A stretch of DNA of 64,000 nt from Calothrix sp. PCC 7103 (GCF_000331305.1 NZ_KB217481.1:218765-282764); one strand, 5' to 3'; shown: positions 7,429-16,480, numbered from the stretch's first letter. The notes: a model not told the origin generated them from the sequence alone. Made by a program: numbers and translations.

Positions 7429-8709
7429 TTATGAATATGAGTAACCATCTTTTTTATGGATAAGTTTGCAATATTTGTGTGAAATTCCTTGCACTAAACC
7501 TGCTTTAGTTGAGATGTTGAAACTACCAGTAGAACGTGTTGCAATTCGACCAATGTAAACACCAACTTTATTACCTGTTTTGACTATAGCTTTTACTATA
7601 TCACCAGTTTGAAACCCATGTACCAATTTGATTCGTGGTACATACCTTGTTGGAAACCCGTGTTTGTCAGTTCTACACATTTGGCGTGTACCATGACCTT
7701 TTGCAGCTATTAACAATGGCTTAACTCCTTTAATATTTAATATTGGTATCGATTTCCCAACACATGCAGCATCAATCCAATGGGTCTTACTCAAACCTTG
7801 TTGACTACGGTTAAATTTAGTTAACCCACCGCTACCAGTTTCAACAGGTAAGCCAGTTGCTTTTAATGCATTCAGTAAAGCAAATCTAGTAGTGTTAACT
7901 GCTGCTGCATCGGCTAACGGTCGCGAGCAAAGTTTGAGTATCGATTCTAGCTTTTTAGTATCTTTTTTCAAGAAATCTTTGATATCTTGAGTACCTTTCT
8001 TTAAGTTACATTTCTCACAGCTTAAGGTTAGGTTCGATATTGAATTAGATCCACCTTTTGAACGTGGGCGAATATGTTCTATTTGTAGAGGCACATGTTC
8101 TACACCACAATAAGCGCATTTTCTGTTCCATTTTTCTAGTAAATATTCACGCACTTCGTAACCAGCAAGAGTACCTTGTTGATACTCCTTGCCTTGAATA
8201 TCCGGATTCTGCATTATTTGCATATCGAATTTAACTAACTCCTGACTAATTGAATCAATCAATGCTAGTTTTTGTAAACGCTTTACCCATGTCAAAATAT
8301 TAACAATTCGACTTTGAAGACTTGGCGGTATCCATCCTTCGTTGCGCTTACGATTATTAAATCTTGGGGCACGGTAGCGAGTCTTGCGATTTCTTCGACT
8401 TCTTCGTAATTGTCTACGCGAAGTCAAAGCATCTCTAATTTGAAAACCCCTATGCTGTAGTTCTGCTGCAAAAATAACTTCACCCGTTGTGTCGTTGACC
8501 AATGCAAACCCTGTGTTTTTTGCACCTGGGTCAATCTTAATTCTTAGTGGTTGAACTTCTATATCGGGCTTCGCTTCTTTAAGAATTAAAGTGAACGGAA
8601 ACTGTCTAAATATAGCAGCTTTTTTATTTTTTAATAGCTGTCTAGCTTGTGCTGGATGGATGGGGTTAAGCGGTTTTTTGTTTGTATCAAGTAAAAATAT
8701 TTTGGACAT
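7429..8709 (-). CDS. iscB: IscB RNA-guided DNA endonuclease
   Basis: About 426 residues from the ATG at 8709, which has GGAGGGA seven bases upstream (the earlier in-frame Met at 8721 lies in that leader). IscB is the ancestor-like relative of Cas9 that uses an omega RNA guide. Visible parts: PLMP-like N-terminus (KIFLLDTNKKPLNPIHPAQA), RuvC-I (KIDPGAKNTGFAL), Arg-rich bridge helix (RRQLRRSRRNRKTRYR), HNH with its zinc-binding pair (CAYCGVEH, IEHIRPRSKGGSN, CEKCNLKKG), RuvC-II (VNTTRFALLNAL) and RuvC-III (KTHWIDAACVG), then a C-terminal PAM-interaction-like domain. The catalytic D, H and E residues appear present and the frame is unbroken. Confidence 0.95.
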   Translation of the reverse strand: MSKIFLLDTNKKPLNPIHPAQARQLLKNKKAAIFRQFPFTLILKEAKPDIEVQPLRIKIDPGAKNTGFALVNDTTGEVIFAAELQHRGFQIRDALTSRRQLRRSRRNRKTRYRAPRFNNRKRNEGWIPPSLQSRIVNILTWVKRLQKLALIDSISQELVKFDMQIMQNPDIQGKEYQQGTLAGYEVREYLLEKWNRKCAYCGVEHVPLQIEHIRPRSKGGSNSISNLTLSCEKCNLKKGTQDIKDFLKKDTKKLESILKLCSRPLADAAAVNTTRFALLNALKATGLPVETGSGGLTKFNRSQQGLSKTHWIDAACVGKSIPILNIKGVKPLLIAAKGHGTRQMCRTDKHGFPTRYVPRIKLVHGFQTGDIVKAIVKTGNKVGVYIGRIATRSTGSFNISTKAGLVQGISHKYCKLIHKKDGYSYS

Positions 8710-8714
8710 AAGTC

Positions 8715-8962
8715 CCTCCATTTCTGGGTAATGTTAGCTTTGGTAATGTTATTAGTCGGTACTATCTAAAGGACACGTTCTTAACTCAATACAAATGTTT
8801 AATCCTTCAGTTCTAGAGCAGGAAACTAGCTTCGGATTTCCTGGTAGGTCTTTAACTCTTGCTAATAACGTAAGTATCCGGAGATACTTAACCTGGTCAA
8901 CTAATCCTAAAAGTCGAGACTTCAAGCTATTGCTGGAAGCTCAGTCCCTTCAGGGCTGAGTC
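8715..8962 (-). ncRNA. Omega RNA (HEARO-type) of IscB
   Basis: About 245 bases upstream of iscB with no credible ORF but several stems: CTCAG-CCCTGAAGGGA-CTGAG at the 5' end, AAGTATCTCCGGATACTT, and AGGAAATCC / GGTTTCCT-like pairing further on. HEARO/omega RNAs occupy exactly this place and carry the guide at their 5' end. The guide would come from sequence just upstream, that is the 3' end of the vWA gene. No fold was computed. Confidence 0.75.
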
Positions 8963-10159
8963 GTTAACATTCCCCTGTGAATTTTGTTTTACTACCATTT
9001 GTAAACTGGTTGGTTCGTAGGTTAACATTTTACCATCGAGTATTTTGTGTATCTCCCAAGCAGAATTATGGCGCCAACGTTTGGATGGCAAAGGATTAAG
9101 CCAAATTAGTTGCCGAACACAAGGGGATAATTTATGTAAAAATTTCCAGATTCCCTGTATTAGTTCTTGGCTATAAGTGCCTGTTGCGGCGCCTGCATCG
9201 CTTAAGATTACAGCAATAGTGCGATTTTTATGTAATTTGGGTAAAAGATTGGTGATTAGTTCGGCTTTTGTTGGATGATGCCATTGGTACAAATATTCGT
9301 CTGGGTAACTTGTAAACCGATAAACGTTTGCGGGGGTAATGCGAGCTTGGTCAATTGCTTGAGTAAAAGGCTGGAGGGCGGCAAAAAATGGTATCATTGC
9401 CAAATTATCATCAATCAGTAATAAAAGCTCGGCTCGACGAAGTTTGACAGGTCGCATTACTATGTCACTAAAAAGACCTTCTTGCTCAATTAACTCAATT
9501 GTTGCTTCAATATCTAATTCGTATTCTCTGCCAATTGGTACTGGTCGTTTTAAAAATTTCCAAGTGTCACGAACATCTTGTTGCTTTATCGGGAAATTTT
9601 TAGGGGTAAGGGTATATTTGTTACTAGTATCTTCAAAAAGAGCTTTTTCTAGAGGATTTGAAGTAGCTTTTACCGCAGTTGGAACTTCTGTATTGTTTTC
9701 GTCTGATGGTTGAGGTGATGGTGTTCCTGGTTTTTTGGGTGTTTTTCTAGGTGGAATTTGGGGGAGGTTTGCTGCTGGTTGCACTACAGGGGGAGGATTT
9801 TTTGGTGGTGTTTCCTCTGGTTCTTTATCCATTTTGGCGCCATGCTGTTGGATATTATCTGTAAAAGCTTCAAACGCACGGTCGAAAATACTAGCATCAT
9901 AATTAGCGCTGGGTTTGACCCAAAGTAACCGACATATCCGTTTTAAGTCTTCCCATCCATTTAAACCATACCCCTGAGCAACTGCTTCTTGTAATAGTTC
10001 GTACTGTTCTAATGTTAAAGCCATTCCTGCTCTACGCAATTCTTGAAATAAATCTAATAATAAAGATTGATACTGCTCTAGGGTCAGGTAAATTCCAGTT
10101 TCTATTAATTTTTTTGGAGAAGACCTACTGGAGAAAATTTTATTTTGAGAATTATTCAT
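8927..10159 (-). CDS. vWA-like (CoxE/SAV_2336-type) conflict-system protein
   Basis: 410 residues. N-terminal helical region (LTLEQYQSLLLDLFQEL, repeated as LTLEQYELLQEAV), a Pro-rich linker at about 120-165, then a vWA-like domain from about 225 (AELLLLIDDNLAMIPFFAAL, VYRFTSYPDEYLYQW, IAVILSDAGAATGTYS, IWLNPLPSKRWRHNSAW). The metal-site DxSxS is degenerate (DDNLA). vWA proteins paired with MoxR ATPases act as adaptors or assembly factors, and in multicellular bacteria such pairs sit with DGR-diversified FGE-like proteins. The last ten codons (SALKGLSFQQ) overlap the omega RNA hairpin, so the IscB insertion appears to have supplied a new C-terminus and stop. Only a short native tail may have been lost. 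Confidence 0.8.
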   Translation of the reverse strand: MNNSQNKIFSSRSSPKKLIETGIYLTLEQYQSLLLDLFQELRRAGMALTLEQYELLQEAVAQGYGLNGWEDLKRICRLLWVKPSANYDASIFDRAFEAFTDNIQQHGAKMDKEPEETPPKNPPPVVQPAANLPQIPPRKTPKKPGTPSPQPSDENNTEVPTAVKATSNPLEKALFEDTSNKYTLTPKNFPIKQQDVRDTWKFLKRPVPIGREYELDIEATIELIEQEGLFSDIVMRPVKLRRAELLLLIDDNLAMIPFFAALQPFTQAIDQARITPANVYRFTSYPDEYLYQWHHPTKAELITNLLPKLHKNRTIAVILSDAGAATGTYSQELIQGIWKFLHKLSPCVRQLIWLNPLPSKRWRHNSAWEIHKILDGKMLTYEPTSLQMVVKQNSQGNVNDSALKGLSFQQ

Positions 10160-10200
10160 AAAGCTATTATTAATAAACTTGGCTGAAAAACTATTTTTTA

Positions 10201-11229
10201 TTATAATGATAATTTGTTAAAGAATTCTGATATTAAATCTTGTTCTTGCTTTGTTTTAATGAGTATTCCCATTAATGGCATTCTTGCAGATAAATTATCC
10301 AATTGTTCCAGCTTATACTTATCTTTTATCGCATTGATAAAATCTATAAATTCGCTTGTTCCTGGTGGTCTAGACCCAGGATTATTTTTAAGTTTATCGC
10401 GAATATCATAAAAAATATCCATAGCTTTTTCGACAAGTTTTTCTTGATTTTTGTTCAATGGACTAAATCGCTTATTAATTATTTGTTCTAATATATTTTT
10501 CTCAGGAAATTCAACATAAAAGTAAATACAGCGACGCAGGAAAGGTTCTGGTAAAGGCTTCTCGCGATTACTAGTAATAAAAATAATCGGTTGATTGTTT
10601 TCTGGTGCTGAAAATTCTTCTCTTGTTTCCGGAATCTTAAAACTAAACCTTTCTAATTCAAACAATAAGTCATTGGCAAAATCACTATCTGCTTTATCAA
10701 TCTCATCAATCAATAAAATTGGACGATAATTTTGTGATTTTGATATTTTTAATGCTTCACCAAATGAACCAAACTCTCGATAACTTTTCTTGTTTTTCAA
10801 CCGATTCTTTAAATTTTCAATTTCATCTGGCTCCAAGAATTTTTCCGAATTATTTCCTATTAATTGAACATCTCGCAATCTTTCTACAGCATCATATCTA
10901 TAAAGTCCATCACGAGCGCGCGTTGTAGATTTTATATCCCAGATATAATAAGGCCACAACTTTTGTTTGCCATTTTCATCTTTCTCATTTTTGAGATATT
11001 TTTGCGTAAATTCATAGACAACAGCTTCTGCTAAACGAGTTTTACCACAACCAGGTTCCCCTTCTAGTAGTAATGGTCGTTTGAGTGCGATGGCTAAATT
11101 TACTGCTTCTTTTAAATCGTCGCTGGGTATATATGGGTAATACTCTTGCTGGTACAAGTTACTAGTTGTGTTTTGGGGTTCTCCTGTATATTTATAATCT
11201 GGTTCTTTTTTTGTTTGTTTGTTACTCAT
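10201..11229 (-). CDS. MoxR-type AAA+ ATPase of the conflict operon
   Basis: 342 residues from the ATG at 11229 (MSNKQTKKEPDY), chosen because GGTGAG lies just upstream and the longer frame would overlap the preceding gene. Walker A LLLEGEPGCGKTRLAEA, Walker B PILLIDEIDKADSDF, sensor 1 PIIFITSNREKPLPEPF with arginine finger region LRRCIYFYVEFP, and a C-terminal lid with SARMPLMGILIKT. MoxR ATPases remodel vWA partners, and the vWA gene follows 41 bases downstream. The stop of the upstream gene lies 10 bases away, so the three form an operon. Confidence 0.9.
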   Translation of the reverse strand: MSNKQTKKEPDYKYTGEPQNTTSNLYQQEYYPYIPSDDLKEAVNLAIALKRPLLLEGEPGCGKTRLAEAVVYEFTQKYLKNEKDENGKQKLWPYYIWDIKSTTRARDGLYRYDAVERLRDVQLIGNNSEKFLEPDEIENLKNRLKNKKSYREFGSFGEALKISKSQNYRPILLIDEIDKADSDFANDLLFELERFSFKIPETREEFSAPENNQPIIFITSNREKPLPEPFLRRCIYFYVEFPEKNILEQIINKRFSPLNKNQEKLVEKAMDIFYDIRDKLKNNPGSRPPGTSEFIDFINAIKDKYKLEQLDNLSARMPLMGILIKTKQEQDLISEFFNKLSL

Positions 11230-11239
11230 AATCTCACCT

Positions 11240-12580
11240 TTACTTCCAATGTTGCCAATATGGTGCAAAGTCATCAAAACCATATTCTGATTTAAACACG
11301 ATTTTGCATATATAATCGATTACAGAATCAGGATTTTCTCCAACTTGTTCAACCTGTGTATACGTATCATCATTCACCTCATAACCTATTTGATTATCGA
11401 GTTTCTCATTTTTTATCTCATCAAGCCAATTGTTGACTTCACCTTTAGTAATTTGCGTTAATACCAATGGTTTCAGACTTTCTTGATTTGAATAATTAAT
11501 AGAACATGGAAATTTATCCATTATGAATACAACCAAACAACGTTTTCTATTAAGATTTTGAATAGAATTAATTTTATCCAGTAGTTGAGAATAAAAATCA
11601 TTTAATTTAGCTAATATCTCCGGAGATAAAGAGTCACGAGAAATAATAGAAATAACGACAGATTTGGTTGTATAAAATTCAGCCAAAGCTTCAATTACAT
11701 TTGCAGGTTCTAACTTTTTTACTTTTATATATTGTTTAAATTCTTCCCAAAAATAATCGAAGCTAGCTTTTATCCGAAAATCAATAGAGATTTTTATTTT
11801 TTGAGCTTTTTCAAAATCGCCTATGCTTTTTTCTAAAACCCATAAAAACCAAGGACGAATTTCTGTTTGTGTTTGAATTCTAAAAAATCCTACTCGATGT
11901 GTACCAATTTGACTCTTAAAATCTTGTTTCTGAGACTGACAGTTCAATCTGCGTAATAATTTTAATTTTTCTTCTGTTAAATCTTCTTTATTAATGGTTA
12001 AATGTCGATTTATATTATCTTGATTTTGGCTTGAATCTTGATAATTATTCTTCTTTTTATTGCAATATATTTTTAATTTATCTTCAACAAGCTTGTAATT
12101 CTCTTCATGCTCTTCATATTTTTTGCTCTTTAATTTAAGATTGAATTTCTGTAAACGAGGATTTTCTAATTTTCCAGCCTTAGTCCTTGGGCGTTTATCT
12201 TCTAATAATTCTAGTTCTCTTAAAAGGTATATAGCATTTCTTACTCTTTCTATTGTATAACCATCAAGCGTCATCTCTCTTTTCTGTTGGTCAGCATTCT
12301 TTTGGTATTCGTCATAACAACCCTTTGTTTTTTCCTCCAATCTAGTTTCCGTGCTGTATGTCTTGATTAGCTTAAGTAAAGCTTTTGATTCGCCAGATAC
12401 TTGCAGTTCACAACTGTTATCAGACCATATTGCCGTAACTTCTTTGTGATAAGAGTTGTTTGCATTTATATTTGATGCAAGTTCTAATAAAGCTTTAACA
12501 AGAGCCTTGACGTATAGCTGTTCTAGCTCTCCTTTAGTAGGCTTACGCCTCCCTAGTTTTTTGGTACTACTATCAATCAT
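11240..12580 (-). CDS. HTH/inactive-STAND-like protein, first gene of the conflict operon
   Basis: 446 residues. N-terminal 1-150 is helical and basic (RRKPTKGELEQLYVKALVKA, YTIERVRNAIYLLRELELL), resembling a winged HTH region. From about 220 there is a STAND-like but P-loop-less domain (LLRRLNCQSQKQDFKSQIGT, GFFRIQTQTEIRPWFLWVLE, CLVVFIMDKF). Inactive STAND modules of this kind occur at the front of MoxR-vWA conflict operons, where they are thought to relay signals. The gene starts the leftward operon behind a 480-base region containing palindromes. Family assignment rests on pattern only. The orientation, spacing and codon use match the two downstream genes. Confidence 0.6.
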   Translation of the reverse strand: MIDSSTKKLGRRKPTKGELEQLYVKALVKALLELASNINANNSYHKEVTAIWSDNSCELQVSGESKALLKLIKTYSTETRLEEKTKGCYDEYQKNADQQKREMTLDGYTIERVRNAIYLLRELELLEDKRPRTKAGKLENPRLQKFNLKLKSKKYEEHEENYKLVEDKLKIYCNKKKNNYQDSSQNQDNINRHLTINKEDLTEEKLKLLRRLNCQSQKQDFKSQIGTHRVGFFRIQTQTEIRPWFLWVLEKSIGDFEKAQKIKISIDFRIKASFDYFWEEFKQYIKVKKLEPANVIEALAEFYTTKSVVISIISRDSLSPEILAKLNDFYSQLLDKINSIQNLNRKRCLVVFIMDKFPCSINYSNQESLKPLVLTQITKGEVNNWLDEIKNEKLDNQIGYEVNDDTYTQVEQVGENPDSVIDYICKIVFKSEYGFDDFAPYWQHWK

Positions 12581-13064
12581 TAATATAAGTTATAAAAAAA
12601 TAAAAACAAAATCGAACTTACTTATGAATTATCACTTGGGAAAATTACTTCCCAAGCATTAAACCTTCATTTTAAAGTATTTCCGAGATTTGCTTGGGAA
12701 TTTATTCAGTTTCCTCCCAGGTAAAGATTCATTTAATGATAATCAGAGCTTCTAAGTATTATTTGTAATACGTGTAGATGCTTAAATACTTGATTAAACG
12801 ATAAAAATCTCAAAAATTAATGTATTTATTTATACTAATATTAAATTAAAAATCGACTTTACACGGTTATAAAGATATTTTTTGAAAGCTAGTTGGGAAA
12901 TTTGCAATGTAAATTTCCCAAACTCAGTATGAAGACATGGACAAAGAAGTTGCTTTTGGCTTGCTTGCAACATATCACACGTACAGTAAGTGCTTGCTGA
13001 TTGTTGACAGCTTCCAGGTTACACCTCAAATTCATAATCCATTTATTCACAAAAGGTAAATCGT
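12581..13064. promoter_or_regulatory. Divergent intergenic region with TTGGGAA palindromes
   Basis: AT-rich region between the leftward conflict operon and a rightward small gene. Two inverted repeats share a half-site: CTTGGGAAAATTACTTCCCAAG at 12634-12656 and TTGGGAAATTTGCA..AAATTTCCCAA at 12893-12921; weaker halves (CTTGGGAATTT, TTTCCTCCCAGG) lie at 12690-12720. They could be operators for an operon regulator. No clear -10/-35 pair was fixed. Confidence 0.4.
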
Positions 13065-13328
13065 ATGAAAAAACATCAATCTAACTCCTCTAAATATAAA
13101 AATAGTTTTGATACTGTTTTCTCCAATGTATCAAGGCTTACAGGATTTGCCATTGCACTTGCAGGCGCCTGGATGTTTGTTAACGGCGACCCAAACGCGA
13201 TAAATGCGGCGCCTATTGCTGATGTTTTTATCAAGGCATCCCAGATTAGAACCGTAGCAGCAGAGAAGGAAGATAGTTTGGTTAAACCAAAAGATAAGCA
13301 ATCTTCTGTGAAGGATGATTCCAACTAA
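13065..13328 (+). CDS. Small putative membrane protein, unknown
   Basis: 87 residues starting MKKHQSNSSKYKNSF, with one hydrophobic stretch at about 24-42 (LTGFAIALAGAWMFVNG) and a charged Lys/Asp tail. AAGG lies 7-10 bases before the ATG. I recognise no family. It stands alone, divergent from the conflict operon and followed by a hairpin and repeats. It could be anchored by its single segment with the charged tail in the cytoplasm, but the topology is a guess. Confidence 0.55.
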   Translation: MKKHQSNSSKYKNSFDTVFSNVSRLTGFAIALAGAWMFVNGDPNAINAAPIADVFIKASQIRTVAAEKEDSLVKPKDKQSSVKDDSN

Positions 13329-13540
13329 TAAACGAAGGCAGAAGGAAGAGGGCAGAGGGCAGAAGGTACGTTCAGATGGGTAATAGCGACCCCAACTGAA
13401 CGAAGACACCGTATAGACGGTGGGGTTTTATACCCTTTGTTTCCTTCGGTCACAGGCAGAGGGCAGGAATCAGAAGGGAATTCTGACGAATGCCTCCTGC
13501 CCTCTGCCTTCCTTGATCAAATAACAATGAGGGAATTGAT
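13329..13540. repeat. Cyanobacterial GGCAGAGGGCAG repeats and hairpin
   Basis: Short direct and inverted copies of GGCAGAGGGCAGAAG at 13336-13367 and 13455-13470, with the complement CTGCCCTCTGCCTTCC at 13496-13511; one further copy lies at 16081-16106. Between them ACACCGTATAGACGGTGGGGTTTTAT (first arm at 13406) is a hairpin with a T-rich tail that could terminate the small gene before it. Such heptamer-based repeats are common in Nostocales. Confidence 0.6.
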
Positions 13541-13596
13541 GTAATGATTGAGAATCTTCCTTATCACCAATTGGTATCGTGCCGAGATATGACCAA

Positions 13597-13740
13597 AAAC
13601 CTGCATTCCGGGTCTGAAAAACCTTGTCCCATATAGGTTTGAAAATTTGCTACATTAGAGTTAAAAAGGTAGTTATTTACAACGGAAAATCAAACCTTTC
13701 CACGTCCGGAATGCAGGTTTTTACACGAACCTCGGTGTAA
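13597..13740. repeat. Inverted-repeat element with CCGGAATGCAGGT ends
   Basis: Ends pair as ACCTGCATTCCGG (13597) against CCGGAATGCAGGT (13706), and the right end continues TTTTACACGAACCTCGGTG. The right-hand 34 bases recur almost exactly at 14982-15018. It looks like a small non-autonomous element plus a solo end. No coding content. Confidence 0.45.
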
Positions 13741-13931
13741 CTTAAAAGATAAAGTGGCCGTTTTTAAAGGATAAAGTGGCCGCCCAGGAAAGGCTGTAAT
13801 CCTTATTTTTCCGTTATGTACGTTCTGCATGTTATCGCAGTTCTCAAGGATAAAAATCCTCAAACATGCTTCTGTCTTGGGTTTCGTCGTGCGGTCATTT
13901 TATGCTTAAATTCCGGCCACTTTATCCTTTA
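13741..13931. repeat. Element bounded by perfect 17-bp inverted repeats
   Basis: AAAGGATAAAGTGGCCG (13766-13782) and its exact complement CGGCCACTTTATCCTTT (13914-13930) flank about 130 bases without a gene. A further direct copy of the left end (AAAGATAAAGTGGCCG) lies at 13744. This looks like a MITE or the emptied shell of an insertion sequence. Confidence 0.55.
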
Positions 13932-14054
13932 AAGTACACTCGGTGCTATGCCTATACCGCCTTTTCCTGCCAAGTTATCGTCCCAGTTACACTTATACCC
14001 CTTACTATTTTAGAGATGTCTAATGTGTAATTGAACTTTTTTGGAGAAATATCA

Positions 14055-14561
14055 ATGACTATTTCAATGTATCAAGCTTCAGTACCAGTGTGTATCCGTA
14101 CACTCAATAACCTTGTAAGTATCCTTGAAAAAGGTGCCACATATGCAGAAACCAAAAAAATAGACCCTTCTGTGTTGGTAAATTTTCGTTTATTTCCAGA
14201 TATGTTTCCACTGTCAAGACAAGTACAGGGTGCTTCTGACATTGCAAAAAGAGGCGCCGCACAGTTAGCAGGGGTAGAGGCACCAAAATTTGAAGACAAC
14301 GAAACTACGTTTTCCGAGCTTATTGACCGTACTCGGAATACTATCTCTTATTTAGAGACATTGAAGCCTGAACAATTTGATGGTTCGGAGGAAAGAACAA
14401 TTACTTTACAAGCGGGTGGTAATACCCTGTCTTTTCAAGGAATGTCTTTTCTACTATATTTTGTTTTACCGAACGTATATTTTCATGTCACAACAGCATA
14501 TGATATTCTTCGACATTGCGGCGTAGAACTTGGGAAACAAGACTTTCTTGGGAAAGCTTAA
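14055..14561 (+). CDS. DUF1993 family protein
   Basis: 168 residues from the ATG at 14055 (MTISMYQASVPVCIRTLNNL), preferred because GGAGAA stands 9 bases upstream; an in-frame start 24 bases earlier lacks one. The pattern (ILEKGATYAETKKIDPSVLV, RLFPDMFPLSRQVQGASD, FHVTTAYDILRHCGVELGKQ) is that of DUF1993, a DinB-like four-helix family found in bacteria and fungi with no fixed biochemical role. Full length. It looks like a self-contained cargo gene between repeat elements (direct repeats at 13687-13740 and 14966-15025 flank it). Confidence 0.85.
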   Translation: MTISMYQASVPVCIRTLNNLVSILEKGATYAETKKIDPSVLVNFRLFPDMFPLSRQVQGASDIAKRGAAQLAGVEAPKFEDNETTFSELIDRTRNTISYLETLKPEQFDGSEERTITLQAGGNTLSFQGMSFLLYFVLPNVYFHVTTAYDILRHCGVELGKQDFLGKA

Positions 14562-14892
14562 GTTCAAAAACATTAGCTATTTCTTAGAGACTCCGAGACA
14601 TAAAACAGGCGCCTTTGTACTCGGATGTAACAAAGCAATCACAGGAAATCCGGTGATTGAATGAAAGCTAATTAAAAATGTCCACTAATGGTGGAACTTT
14701 TTTTAACACAGTTGATTCCCTTTTTGCCCTGCATGTTTACATCTGCACGTTAATTTAAAGAATCGTTATATGGGCGCCATTTCCCTTAAAAAGTAAAGAT
14801 TTTTAACAATAGTGTTCTATCCTATAGCAATCCGGAATGACTCATGAGAAAACACCATACTCATCAAGCTTGTCATTGATCACTGGTCAGTT

Positions 14893-14960
14893 GAGCGATT
14901 ATAAGCCCAGTAAGCCTTAATTAAGCCATGAGGTAAATGCAGGAGCGAACGGGCAGTTAC
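14893..14960 (+). repeat. Long inverted repeat, left arm (partner 21265-21335)
   Basis: GATTATAAGCCCAGTAAGCC, then TTAATTAAGCCATGAG and GAGCGAACGGGCAGT, recur as the reverse complement at 21265-21335 with few differences. The arms enclose about 6.3 kb holding the first primase-helicase and the CHAT remnant. Confidence 0.65.
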
Positions 14961-15036
14961 AACATAAAATCAAGCTTTTTCAGGTCCGGAATGCAGGTTT
15001 TTACACGAACCTCGGTGCTATGCCGTAAGCGGTTTC

Positions 15037-15078
15037 ATTCGGTGTAATTTTAGATTTGCAAAAATTACACCGAATAAA
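15037..15078. repeat. ATTCGGTGTAA hairpin, copy 1
   Basis: ATTCGGTGTAA, 20-base AT-rich loop region, TTACACCGAAT. First of nine intergenic copies in the window (others at 19988, 20168, 20832, 22592, 30311, 30537, 53086 and 63243). Could act as a two-way terminator or be a REP/MITE-type element. Confidence 0.8.
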
Positions 15079-15627
15079 TTGAACTACTTTTGCTGATAAC
15101 TTCATTGAAAGGCAGGTTGTACGGATTTGAAACAAGCAGTGATTAATGGTTTGAGCAAGAAATTAATCTAAATTTTTAGCTGCAATGGTGGTAAAGGCGC
15201 CTTTTAAATTAAACACCCAGTTTCAGAAGCCGTATTAGTGACATAACTCTACAACCAGCTACTACTTATTGCTTCGTTGAAAGTTGGTGCCTCTTCAATG
15301 ACGAGTAATTTTATCTGAGATAACGGTTTTAGTGACGGTTAAATTTCTTATCTATGTTGGATTTGATGCTTGTTAGGTATCAAATTTAAATTGAGCCTGA
15401 TTATTTTTATCGTCAACACTATCAAATAGATGATATTAGAGAATATTTTAAATGACTAAAACTATTGTTATACTCGTCAAACTCAACACAGGCAAAACTT
15501 TTACTCATCACTATACCCGTAACTAGTCCATCATTTGATTATGCAAAATTATGAGCCACTAAAAAGATGAGGTGATTTATGGGCGCCGCTAGTTTGAAAT
15601 GTCAGCTGGCGCCAGTGAGTAAAACAG

Positions 15628-15945
15628 GAATGTCCAAGTTTTCTTACTGTCCAAAATTGTCCATCCACATATAAATTTCTGAAACCTATGTATAGTAAGG
15701 GTGGACACCCTGTCCAAACCGTCCTCCCCTACTAACAAGATATAAAAATATAGAGAACTAGATTTCAATAATTTATCGACACTGTAAATTAAAAATAACT
15801 GTCCAAAATTTACCCCTGGACAAAGTGGACAGCCTGGACACCCTTGTTGTGTATACGTTTTAGATTGTCCAAACTCTAAAATGTAGATTTTGGTGCCTGG
15901 ACAGGGTGGACAGTCCTGCTATGACTATATTTCAAAGTTTTTAAG
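15628..15945. repeat. TGGACA element R1
   Basis: About 300 bp with a left cluster of TGTCCA, a middle AAGGGTGGACACCCTGTCC, 100 AT-rich bases, then CCCTGGACAAAGTGGACAGC and CTGGACACCCTTG, ending CCTGGACAGGGTGGACAG. The same layout repeats at 16166 (R2), 33636 (R3), 35763 (R4, cut short) and, inside a gene, at 25110 (R5). Confidence 0.8.
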
Positions 15946-16165
15946 CGGGTTATTTTGCTTATATACAGGCGCCTCTAATTATCGCTCTTTTATTACTCTC
16001 GCCAGATAAAATTTAGAATCCCTGTTTTTACATACTTGGTTAAAAATCAGAATTTTTGACCTCGATATGGAAATTAGCTTCTGCCCTCTGCCCTCGTACT
16101 TCTGCCTTCTTGCACTAGTGTTAATGTCACGGTCTGGATATAGTTATAAATGGCGCCTGTTACAG

Positions 16166-16480
16166 GAGATATGTGTCCAAGGTTTTTGATTGTCCAATTT
16201 GTCCAAATAGATGTAAATGGCTAAAACCTATATATTGCAGGGTGTCCACAGTGTCCAATTTGTTCACCTCTTACTAAGGAACTATAAAAATATTGATAAC
16301 AAAGTTTCAAAAATTATCAATGGTAAAAACTGATAAATCCTTATCTGAAACCTATCCCTGGACAAAGTGGACAGCCTGGACACCCTTGCTGTATATACGT
16401 TTTAGACTGTCCAAACTCTAAAGTATAGATTTAGGCGCCTGGACAGGGTGGACAGTCTTACTATGACTAAGTTTCAGGTC
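16166..16480. repeat. TGGACA element R2
   Basis: Second copy, directly downstream of R1 and most similar to it in the right half (CCCTGGACAAAGTGGACAGC, then TATACGTTTTAGACTGTCCA and GCGCCTGGACAGGGTGGACA). The left half is more diverged. Confidence 0.8.

Larger units (their letters stand above)
7383..8962 (-). mobile_element. IscB (ISC/IS605-like) element without its own transposase
   Basis: Non-autonomous unit made of omega RNA plus iscB, bounded by a terminal hairpin on the iscB side (ACAGGTTTTAACCTGT at about 7397-7413) and the CTCAG/CTGAG hairpin on the RNA side (8939-8962). It carries no TnpA, so any movement would need a Y1 transposase supplied elsewhere. It separates the MoxR-vWA genes from DGR target 2. 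Exact ends and target site are inferred. Confidence 0.6.
14562..15620. other. Gene-poor stretch with repeats
   Basis: No credible ORF in either strand. It contains an arm of a long inverted repeat (14893-14960, partner 21265-21335), the direct repeat 14966-15025 (partner 13687-13740), the GGTGTAA hairpin at 15037-15078, and six GGCGCC sites. The rest is AT-rich and featureless to me. Confidence 0.6.
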
